The translations under genes were made by a program, and so were the position numbers. The notes beneath the pieces were generated by a model, which made no database searches, had not been told where the DNA came from, and worked only from the letters and a program-made list of their open reading frames with translations. Positions 7,264 through 14,761 of a stretch of DNA of 60,918 bases are shown here, in pieces (position 1 is the first letter of the stretch; every line of letters begins with the position of its first letter). The stretch is from CAYWRO01 sp964460345. Its GTDB lineage: Bacteria > Planctomycetota > Phycisphaerae > Phycisphaerales > UBA1924. The DNA lies in the NCBI GenBank assembly GCA_964460345.1, contig CAYWRO010000015.1, positions 1 to 60,918 of the forward strand, read 5' to 3'.

Positions 7264-10200
7264 ATGCGCTGCTGGTCTGTGATTCTGGCCGCCGCCGCGG
7301 CGGTGGTGCTGGGCTGTTGTCCAAGACTGGTCGCTCAGAGTTTCATCTCTGGCGACCTGGCGGGGGAATCGTCGAGCAGCCCGACCTCGCTGCAGTGGGG
7401 GCCTGACGGGCGGCTGTACGTCGGGCAGCAGAACGGCATCATCAAGGTGTACGGCGTGGTGCGGCACGGGCCGGGCGACTACGCGGTGACGTCGACGCAG
7501 ACGATCACGGCGGTGCAGAACATCGTCAATCACAACGACATCGGCGAGGTGCGCGCTGCGCCGAACCGGGTGATGACGGGCATTCTCGTGGTCGGCACGG
7601 CGTCGAACCCGGTGATCTATGCGACGTCGTCTGACCCGCGGATCGCGGTGGCCGACGACGACGGCACGACGGATACGAACTCGAGCGTGATCAGCCGGTT
7701 GACCTGGGTGGGGTCTGACATCGACGATCCGAACGGCTTCTGGGAGCACCTGGAGATGGTCCGTGGTCTTCCCCGAAGCGAGGAGAATCACGCGGCGAAC
7801 GGCATGGTGCTCGACCATGCGACGCAGCGGCTGTTCGTCACCGTGGGGGGGAACACGAACATGGGGGCGCCTTCGAACAATTTCGGATTGACGCCGGAGT
7901 ATGCGCTGTCGGCGGCGATCCTTGTGGTCGACCTGACGCATCCGCTGATCGGGACGAATCCGTACGACCTGCCGACGCTGGACGACCCGACGCGCCCCAA
8001 CGAGGTGCGGATGTTCAACGGGACGATGCAGGAAGTCGATGTGCGCGACCCGTGGGGCGGCAACGACGGCCTGAATCAGGCGATCATCGATCCGACCGGA
8101 CCCGTGCAGGTGTACGCGGGGGGTTTTCGCAACGCGTACGACCTGGTGCTGACCAGTGATGGAAGGCTGTACACCGTCGACAACGGCCCGAACGGCGGGT
8201 GGGGCGGTCCGCCGGTGTTCGTCAACGGCGAAGTCACGGACCTGCCCAACGAGGATGACAGCCGCGGGTATGGGGACGGGATTCACTATGTCGGCAACAT
8301 CTACACGGATCCGCCGCAGACGTACTACGGCGGCTCGCCGAACCCGTATCGGGCAGGCGCAACGGTGAACGGCGATCCGACGCTGGATCCGGTGCCGGCG
8401 TCGCACGAGGACCCGCGCGAGGCGATCTACCAGCGCCCGGCCGGGACCGGCAGCCCGCCCGCAGCGCCGCATCACGAGGTGAATGCAGCGCTGGGCATCT
8501 TCAATACGTCGTCGAACGGGCTGGTGGAGTATCGGGCCAGCAACTTCAACAACTCGCTCAAGGGAGACCTGCTGGTTGCGCGCTGGAACGGGAAGATCGA
8601 CCGGATTCACCTGGACGCCGCGGGCACGAGCGTGGTCGCGCTGAGCACGCTCTTCACGCCGGGGGACCAGCCGCTGGATGTGACCGCGCTGGACGACTTC
8701 GCGGCGTTTCCGGGGACGATCTGGGCGGCCAACCACCGCAGCGGCGCCATTCATGTCTTCGAGCCCGCTGACTTTTCGCTGTGCTCCGGTGAGTACAGCC
8801 CGTTGATGGACGAGGACGGCGACGGGTTCACCAACGCGGATGAGATTGACAACGGGACGGATCCATGCTCGCCGGCGAGCAGCCCGCCCGATGCGGATGG
8901 CGACGGGATCTCGGACCTGAATGATCCGGACGACGACAACGACGGCGTGGTGGACGAACTCGACCCGTTTGCGATCGACCCGGAGGACGGCCTGACGACG
9001 GGCATTCCGCTCGACTACGGGTGGGGCGTGGGTGAGCCGGGGTTCGGGCTGGAAGGACTCGGCTTTACGGGCATCATGATCGACGGCGTCCGCCGCTATG
9101 ACGAGCAGTACGATCCCGGCGAACTGGCGGCAGGCGGCGCTGCGGGCGTGCTGACGGTGGAAACCGTGAATGCGGGCGATGCGCTGGGCGGCCTGAACAC
9201 GCAGGACAACGCGTTCCAACTCGGCGTGAACGTGTCGTCGGCGACGGGGCCGTTTGAGGTCTCGACGGCGGTGCGTGCGCCGTTCTTCGGGCCGCCGGGC
9301 CCGTCCGGGTCGATGTCGCAGGGGCTGTTCATCGGGACGGGGGACCAGGATAACTACCTGAAGCTCGTGCTGTCGGCCAACGGCGGGGCGGGCGGCATCG
9401 AGGTGGTGCAGGAAGCGGCCGGCGTGCCGACAAGCGCGATGTACGGGACGAGCGTGATCGGAGATGTGCTCGGCGCGAGCTCGATCGAGCTGCTGCTGCG
9501 GGTGGACCCCGTGTCGGGGATGGTGCAGCCGCAGGTGTCGCTGGAAGGGGGGCCGATCGTGAACGTGGGCCTGCCGCTGGCGGCGGCGCCGGCGCTGCTG
9601 GAGTGCATCCAGAGCGCGGCGCAGGCGCTGGCGGTCGGAGTGATCGGTACGGCGGGCCCGGGCGGGCAGCCCTTCTCGGCAAGCTGGGATTACATCCGCG
9701 TCCTGCCGCTGGACAGCGGGGCGGAGGCGTTCATCTCCGTCGGCTCCAACGGAATCGACTCAAGCACGTACAACAACGGTTCGTTCCGGATCACGAATAC
9801 GTCGACGGGCGGGCAGTACATCACGCGCGTGACGTTCGACCTGACGACGGCGATCTTCCCGGACATCATCTTTGACCCCGGCGAGGACGAACTTGGACGC
9901 GACCTGGAGCCCGCAGGGGACAACACGCTCAAGGCGTTCCAGGTGAACTCGGTCGGTGGAACGGGAACGATCACGTACAGCTATCTGGAGAGCTACCACG
10001 ACGGCGTCGTGCCAATCTTCCCGGCCAATCCTTCGCAGGATGCCGCGCCGTTCCACGGTTACGACCGGTTGCAGATCAACTACACGGACTTTGATCCGGG
10101 CGAGACGATGACGTTCTCGATCGACAACGATCCGAACAGCGTTCGGCAGACCGGAGCGCCGGGGCCGAACGAGGCGGGCAGCATTTCCGGCCTGGAACTG

Positions 10201-12408
10201 AGCGGCAGCGTCGTGACGGTGGAGTTTGACGATGGGTCGGTGTTGACCGGCCAACTCTTCCGCGTGCCGGGGAGCACGGGAGTCAGCGAGAACACCATCC
10301 GGGCCGCGCCCGCGCCGGCGCCGCTGCTGGAAGCGGTGGGGATCGGGGCGGGGCCGGCAGTGACCGCCGAGGCGAACCAGACGATCCGCGTCTACGGCCC
10401 GACCGGGGCGAACATCCGGCTGGTGCGCGTGGAGGGCGGCATGTTCGTTACGGGGATGTCGGGTCCGCATCCGAACGGGTTCGATGTGGATCCCTTTGAG
10501 GCCAACAGCGCCGTGGCAGTGGGGGAGTACGCCGCGACGATTGGGGAGGGTGGGTTTGTTGACGTCCCGGTGGTGCTGACGCGGTTTACCGGCGACGGCG
10601 GGTACACGCCGGGGCCGCACGATCAACTCGGCCTCAACCACTTCGTGGCGGCGGTGGGCATGCCGGATGATCGCATGGGCTTGATGTCCGGCGTGCTCAT
10701 CCTGCAGCTTGTGGATGCGGACCTGACGCTTTCTGACGATGCGATCAACTTCGGCGCGCTGGCGCTGGGGGATGACGCCACGCAGCAGATCACGATCTTC
10801 AACAACTCCGGCGCGGCGGTGGATGTGACAGGCCTGACGATCGATCATCCGTCGTTCACGCTGGTCAATCCACCTTCGCTGCCCGAGACGATTCCCGTGG
10901 GCGGGCAACTGGCGCTGACCGTGCGCTTTGCGCCGTCGGTTCTCGGGAGCGTGCAGGGGACGCTGGCGATTCAGCACGACGGCCTGGGCGAGACGCTTGA
11001 GGTGGCGCTGTCAGGCAGCGGGACGGCGACGACGGGGAACATCCTGTTCCGCGTCAATGCCGGTGGGCCGATGGTGCCGGCGATCGACGGCGGGCCGGAC
11101 TGGATGGAGGACACCAACGCGAACCCGTCGCCCTATCACAACGGCGGAACGAACACGAGCAGCTACACCACGATGGGGCTGCACGCCTCCGTGCCGCCAA
11201 CGACACCGGTGCAGGTGTTCAGCTCCATCCGCTGGGACCAGCGGACGGGCACGGACATGATCTGGAACTTCCCCGTGGGAGCGGGCTCGACGGTGGAGCT
11301 GCGGCTGTACTTCGGCAACGGCTACGGCGGCACGGATGGTCCCGGCGAGCGAGTCTTCGACGTGTACATCGAAGGGACGGTGCCGCCGGCGTTTGATGAT
11401 GTCGATCCATCGGGGATGTTCGGGCACTTCACGGGCGGGATGATCTCGCACCTGGCGACCGCGGGCGCCGACGGGCTGCTGGAGATCAGCTTCAAGCACG
11501 ATGTGGATAACCCGCTCGTGAGCGCGATTGAGATTCTTACGCCGCAGAGCTCCGATGAACTCAACGTGACTGTGGAACTGGGGCCGGTGATCTCGACCGG
11601 CACGAGTCCGGACACGATCACGCGCTGCATTACGTTTGAACTGTTTGAGTGCGGGAACCCGGTGCCGGTGATCGTGGAAGAAGAGATGACCTTCACGGTC
11701 CAGGACGGGCTGCCGACGATCGCCTCGGCGACGATCTCGGTGCCGGCGGGCGACTACGACTGCATCACGGCGCGTGATGCGCGGCACACCCTGCGCATGA
11801 CGGACACGAATGACTTCGTCGACGATGGCGACACGCTGACGGCGGACTTCACCGGTTCACCGGCATCCGGCGGCGACTGGCTCGTCGGCGGCAATCTCAA
11901 CGACGACCGCTTCATCGACATCCTCGACTTCGGCATCTTCATCGGCGCGTACGGACAGACGCCGGGCGCCGATACGGCGTGCGACCTGTCCGGCTTCCAC
12001 GCCGACATCGGCGGGGACGGCATGGTGGACGCCAGCGATTTCAACTTCATCAGCATCAACTTCTTCGACGGCTCCGAGGCCAACTGCTGCGGACTGCCGG
12101 GGGCGATGATGCCGGTGGATCGCATCAGCGTCGCCGAACTGGTCGCGACCGGCCGCGGCGAGCTGGCGGTGGCCGACCTGAACGGCGACGGCTGGCTGGA
12201 TGACCTGGACGTGATCGAGTACCTCAACGGGGCGCTGGAGCCATGCCCGGCTGACTTCAACGATGACGAAGCGGTCGACGTCTTCGACCTGCTGGCGTAC
12301 CTGGACGAGTGGTTCGAAGCAACGCCCGCCGCGGACCTGACCGGGGACGAGGTGGTGGACGTCTTCGACCTGCTGAACTACCTGGACCTCTGGTTCCAGG
12401 GTTGCTGA
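7264..12408 (+). CDS. Giant secreted multidomain protein with GC-type dockerin C-terminus
   Basis: A 1714-residue exported protein. After the signal peptide (cleaved near residue 24) residues about 25-510 form a glucose/sorbosone-dehydrogenase-like beta-propeller ('LQWGPDGRLYVGQQNG', 'AGGFRNAYDLVLTSDGRLY'). Residues 512-575 are Asp-rich calcium-binding thrombospondin type 3 repeats ('DEDGDGFTNADE', 'DADGDGISDLNDPDDDNDG'). A large beta-rich region follows, then an ASH/choice-of-anchor-D domain (about 1154-1258), then a malectin-like carbohydrate-binding domain (about 1259-1425, 'NILFRVNAGGP'). The C-terminus has two EF-hand-like dockerin segments (1539-1605) and a final pair 'VDVFDLLAYLDEWF' / 'VDVFDLLNYLDLWF' ending in Cys. 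The start at 7264 has AAAGGG nine bases upstream and the only good signal peptide. Role inferred: cell-surface or scaffold-bound carbohydrate-active protein. Confidence 0.88.
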   Translation: MRCWSVILAAAAAVVLGCCPRLVAQSFISGDLAGESSSSPTSLQWGPDGRLYVGQQNGIIKVYGVVRHGPGDYAVTSTQTITAVQNIVNHNDIGEVRAAPNRVMTGILVVGTASNPVIYATSSDPRIAVADDDGTTDTNSSVISRLTWVGSDIDDPNGFWEHLEMVRGLPRSEENHAANGMVLDHATQRLFVTVGGNTNMGAPSNNFGLTPEYALSAAILVVDLTHPLIGTNPYDLPTLDDPTRPNEVRMFNGTMQEVDVRDPWGGNDGLNQAIIDPTGPVQVYAGGFRNAYDLVLTSDGRLYTVDNGPNGGWGGPPVFVNGEVTDLPNEDDSRGYGDGIHYVGNIYTDPPQTYYGGSPNPYRAGATVNGDPTLDPVPASHEDPREAIYQRPAGTGSPPAAPHHEVNAALGIFNTSSNGLVEYRASNFNNSLKGDLLVARWNGKIDRIHLDAAGTSVVALSTLFTPGDQPLDVTALDDFAAFPGTIWAANHRSGAIHVFEPADFSLCSGEYSPLMDEDGDGFTNADEIDNGTDPCSPASSPPDADGDGISDLNDPDDDNDGVVDELDPFAIDPEDGLTTGIPLDYGWGVGEPGFGLEGLGFTGIMIDGVRRYDEQYDPGELAAGGAAGVLTVETVNAGDALGGLNTQDNAFQLGVNVSSATGPFEVSTAVRAPFFGPPGPSGSMSQGLFIGTGDQDNYLKLVLSANGGAGGIEVVQEAAGVPTSAMYGTSVIGDVLGASSIELLLRVDPVSGMVQPQVSLEGGPIVNVGLPLAAAPALLECIQSAAQALAVGVIGTAGPGGQPFSASWDYIRVLPLDSGAEAFISVGSNGIDSSTYNNGSFRITNTSTGGQYITRVTFDLTTAIFPDIIFDPGEDELGRDLEPAGDNTLKAFQVNSVGGTGTITYSYLESYHDGVVPIFPANPSQDAAPFHGYDRLQINYTDFDPGETMTFSIDNDPNSVRQTGAPGPNEAGSISGLELSGSVVTVEFDDGSVLTGQLFRVPGSTGVSENTIRAAPAPAPLLEAVGIGAGPAVTAEANQTIRVYGPTGANIRLVRVEGGMFVTGMSGPHPNGFDVDPFEANSAVAVGEYAATIGEGGFVDVPVVLTRFTGDGGYTPGPHDQLGLNHFVAAVGMPDDRMGLMSGVLILQLVDADLTLSDDAINFGALALGDDATQQITIFNNSGAAVDVTGLTIDHPSFTLVNPPSLPETIPVGGQLALTVRFAPSVLGSVQGTLAIQHDGLGETLEVALSGSGTATTGNILFRVNAGGPMVPAIDGGPDWMEDTNANPSPYHNGGTNTSSYTTMGLHASVPPTTPVQVFSSIRWDQRTGTDMIWNFPVGAGSTVELRLYFGNGYGGTDGPGERVFDVYIEGTVPPAFDDVDPSGMFGHFTGGMISHLATAGADGLLEISFKHDVDNPLVSAIEILTPQSSDELNVTVELGPVISTGTSPDTITRCITFELFECGNPVPVIVEEEMTFTVQDGLPTIASATISVPAGDYDCITARDARHTLRMTDTNDFVDDGDTLTADFTGSPASGGDWLVGGNLNDDRFIDILDFGIFIGAYGQTPGADTACDLSGFHADIGGDGMVDASDFNFISINFFDGSEANCCGLPGAMMPVDRISVAELVATGRGELAVADLNGDGWLDDLDVIEYLNGALEPCPADFNDDEAVDVFDLLAYLDEWFEATPAADLTGDEVVDVFDLLNYLDLWFQGC

Positions 12409-12413
12409 AGGCG

Positions 12414-12447
12414 GGGCGCGGGGATGAGCCCCCCCGCGCCCTGCTCT
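12414..12447 (+). terminator. Rho-independent-type terminator after the dockerin gene
   Basis: A 10-bp GC stem GGGCGCGGGG (12414-12423) and CCCCGCGCCC (12432-12441) begins six bases after the stop codon and is followed by the pyrimidine-rich TGCTCTCTTTC. The T-tract is interrupted, so termination may be partial. Confidence 0.6.
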
Positions 12448-12455
12448 CTTTCGTG

Positions 12456-12477
12456 GCATCGCCTTTCAAGGCGATGC
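12456..12477. repeat. Perfect palindrome spanning the stop codon of the YmdB-like gene
   Basis: GCATCGCCTT (12456-12465) and AAGGCGATGC (12468-12477) are exact inverted repeats separated by two bases. The TGA stop of the minus-strand phosphoesterase gene lies in the centre, so its last codons are part of the palindrome. No T-run follows on the minus strand. Confidence 0.6.
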
Positions 12478-13293
12478 GAGGTCCAGCGGCTCGATCGCGA
12501 CGGCCTCGCCCGCGCTGTAGTCGACGGTGATCATTGCGCCGCTTGCGCGCACGTCCCGGCGGGCCAGTTCGCGGGGGCGGGCGTCCTGGATGCGCATGGA
12601 GCGGAGCGTGGCGTGGGCGGCGCGACCGATGACGCCGCGGTGGGCTCCGGTCATGCCGAGGTCGGTGATGGCGGCGAGTTTGCTCTCCAGGATGCGGGCG
12701 TCGTCGGTGCGGACGTGGGTGTGTGAGCCGACGACTGCGACGATGCGCGGCTTGGCGGGTTCGGTCCACCGCTCAAGGCAGTGCCACGCGACGGCCTGCT
12801 TCTCGCTGGTGGCTTCGCCGTGGATCTCGACGACGGCGAGCGCATCGGGCTCGGGGATCTGGCCCATGATGCGATCAATGGCATCGAAGGGGTTGTCGGC
12901 GTGGAGGGACATGAAGATGCGGCCGAGGACGGTGAAGACATAGAGCGGCGGAGCGCCGGCGGGGGCAAGGCGGAGGAACGTCTTGCCGGGGGCCGCGGCG
13001 GAGAGGTTGGCCGGGCGGCAGATGCGCGAGTCGGGGTTTTCCAGCAGCGGCACGATGCGCGGATCGGCGAAGACGTGGTCGCCCATGGTCAGCGCGGTGA
13101 GGCCGGCCTTCTTGAGTTCGTGGTAGTTGTCGCTGGAGAGGCCGGAGCCGGAGCGGGCGTTTTCAGCGTTGGCGATGATGATCTCGACGCCGCGGGCGCG
13201 GAGTGACTTTACCGCTGCCGCGGCGGCGTGTCGCCCGGGGGAGCCGACGATGTCGCCGAGGAAGGCGAAGGTGTAGGTGGGGGCATCGCGCAT
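12466..13293 (-). CDS. YmdB-family metallophosphoesterase
   Basis: A 275-residue protein of the TIGR00282/YmdB family, calcineurin-like phosphoesterases that in Bacillus hydrolyse 2',3'-cyclic nucleotides (including cAMP) and influence biofilm and motility decisions. Metal-binding motifs are in order: 'FLGDIVGSPGR' (residue 11 on), 'IIIANAENA', 'TMGDHVF', 'VVEIHGEATSEK', and 'VVGSHTHVRTDDARI'. The start at 13293 is fixed by GGGAGGG eight bases upstream. That ribosome-binding site sits directly against the palindromic element 13308-13385. The C-terminus is formed by the palindrome at 12456-12477. It is convergent with the dockerin gene and downstream of argG on the same strand. Confidence 0.9.
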   Translation of the reverse strand: MRDAPTYTFAFLGDIVGSPGRHAAAAAVKSLRARGVEIIIANAENARSGSGLSSDNYHELKKAGLTALTMGDHVFADPRIVPLLENPDSRICRPANLSAAAPGKTFLRLAPAGAPPLYVFTVLGRIFMSLHADNPFDAIDRIMGQIPEPDALAVVEIHGEATSEKQAVAWHCLERWTEPAKPRIVAVVGSHTHVRTDDARILESKLAAITDLGMTGAHRGVIGRAAHATLRSMRIQDARPRELARRDVRASGAMITVDYSAGEAVAIEPLDLASP

Positions 13294-13307
13294 GGCTCGT
13301 CCCTCCC

Positions 13308-13385
13308 GGGTGGCACGGGCAAGTCTTCTTGCCCGTGGCGCATGGCGTCGCCGCTCACGGGCATGAGTACATGCCCGTGCCACCC
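13308..13385. repeat. 78-bp nested palindromic element (GTGGCACGG family)
   Basis: The outer ends GGGTGGCACGGGCA (13308-13321) and TGCCCGTGCCACCC (13372-13385) are perfect 14-bp inverted repeats. Inside are two perfect 10-bp hairpins of the same design: CACGGGCAAG-TCTT-CTTGCCCGTG (13314-13337) and CACGGGCATG-AGTA-CATGCCCGTG (13356-13379). The element fills the gap between argG and the YmdB-like gene, ending one base from the argG stop codon. Confidence 0.75.
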
Positions 13386-13386
13386 G

Positions 13387-14637
13387 TCACGATGACTTCT
13401 GGTCGCGCATGGCCGCCACCTTCATCGGCAGCCCAAACAGGTCGATGAAGCCCCTCGCCGCGGTCACGTCATACCCATCCATGGCGAAGGACGCGAGCTT
13501 GGGGTCGTAGAGGGAGGTTCCCGCCGCGGGCTCGACGCTGACGGCGCGGGCGTGGCCCTTGAAGAGTTCGACGGTGACGCGCCCGGAGACATGCTTCTGT
13601 GTGGCGTCGAAGAAGGCCTGGAGGGACTCGCGGAGCGGGTGGAACCACTGTCCGTAGTAGACGAGCTCGGCGTAGCGGAGGGCGGCCTGCTGCTTGAAGT
13701 GCAGGGTGTCGCGCTCGATGGCGAGCTGTTCGAGGGCCTTGTGGGCTTCGTAGAGGACTGCGCCGCCGGGGGTCTCGTACGCGCCGCGGCTCTTCATGCC
13801 GACGAGGCGGTTCTCGACCATGACGACCTGGCCGACGGCGTGTCGGCCGCCGCGGGCGTTGAGGGTTTCGATGATGCGGTGGCCGGGCATCTTCTCACCG
13901 TCGACGGCGATGGGCGTGCCGCGGTCGAAATCGAGGGTGAGGGTTTCCGGCTGGTCGGCGGCGCGGCTGAGCGGCTCGGTCATGAGCCAGACATCGTCGC
14001 GGACGCGCTGCTCGGGGTGCTCGATCTCAGCGCCCTCGTGCGAGCAGTGCCAGAGGTTGCGGTCGCGCGAATAGATCTTCTCCTTGCTCTGCTGGATCGG
14101 GACGTTCTTGGCCTTGGCGTAGTCGATCGCGGCCTCGCGGCTGGTCAGTTCAAAGGTCGGGTCCTTCCACGGCGCGATGATCTGCAGGTCGGGGCCGAGG
14201 GCCATGTAGGTGAGCTCAAAGCGGACCTGGTCGTTGCCCTTGCCGGTCGCGCCGTGGCCGACGGCGTCTGCGCCGGTCTTGCGCGCGGCTTCGACCTGTC
14301 CCCTGGCGATGAGCGGCCGCGCGATGGAGGTGCCGAGCAGGTAGTCCTGCTCGTAGATGGCGTGGGCCCGGAGCATCGGGAAGCAGTACTCCTCGGCGAA
14401 GACCTGCCGGAGGTCTTCGACGATGACTTCATCCGCGCCGCTGGCGCGGGCTTTGTCTTCGATGCCGTCGAGTTCGCCTGCGCCTTGGCCGAGGTCGGCG
14501 GCGTAGGCCACGAGCTTCACGCCGGGATATCGGTCCTTCAGCCAGGGGAGGATGACGGAGGTGTCGAGCCCGCCGGAGTAGGCGAGGACGATCTTCTTCG
14601 GGGCGGACGATTGGGGGCGGGTTGTGTGGGTTGGCAT
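13387..14637 (-). CDS. argG: Argininosuccinate synthase
   Basis: A 416-residue enzyme that joins citrulline and aspartate at the expense of ATP to AMP and PPi, the penultimate step of arginine synthesis. The N-terminal PP-motif 'AYSGGLDTS' (19-27) binds ATP. Further family motifs are 'LVAYAADLGQG', 'GHGATGKGNDQVRFE' and 'IYSRDRNLWHCSHEGAEIE'. Length and motif order are normal for ArgG. The ATG at 14637 has no Shine-Dalgarno sequence; instead TATAGT (14645-14650 on this strand) lies seven bases upstream, which fits a leaderless transcript. No other arginine genes are nearby. Its stop codon abuts the palindromic element at 13308-13385. Confidence 0.96.
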   Translation of the reverse strand: MPTHTTRPQSSAPKKIVLAYSGGLDTSVILPWLKDRYPGVKLVAYAADLGQGAGELDGIEDKARASGADEVIVEDLRQVFAEEYCFPMLRAHAIYEQDYLLGTSIARPLIARGQVEAARKTGADAVGHGATGKGNDQVRFELTYMALGPDLQIIAPWKDPTFELTSREAAIDYAKAKNVPIQQSKEKIYSRDRNLWHCSHEGAEIEHPEQRVRDDVWLMTEPLSRAADQPETLTLDFDRGTPIAVDGEKMPGHRIIETLNARGGRHAVGQVVMVENRLVGMKSRGAYETPGGAVLYEAHKALEQLAIERDTLHFKQQAALRYAELVYYGQWFHPLRESLQAFFDATQKHVSGRVTVELFKGHARAVSVEPAAGTSLYDPKLASFAMDGYDVTAARGFIDLFGLPMKVAAMRDQKSS

Positions 14638-14644
14638 GGCCGCT

Positions 14645-14650
14645 ACTATA
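14645..14650 (-). promoter_or_regulatory. Predicted -10 box of a leaderless argG transcript
   Basis: TATAGT on the minus strand ends seven bases before the argG ATG, so transcription would start at or next to the start codon. TTGTAA at 14665-14670 is a possible but closely spaced (14 nt) -35. Confidence 0.4.
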
Positions 14651-14761
14651 GGTGCCGCTGCCGGTTACAAGGCCTGTTCTTTGCGCTGGATTCACAGCCG
14701 GCGCGTGGCCGCGGCGGCGCTTTGAGCCACACTTGGATCTGTGAGGAGGCGACCCGCCGTC

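Noticed and set aside
6814..9219. Long minus-strand frame opposite the giant dockerin gene
   Set aside because: Arg/His/Pro-rich shadow of the plus-strand gene, no signal, no family motif, and crossing two real genes.
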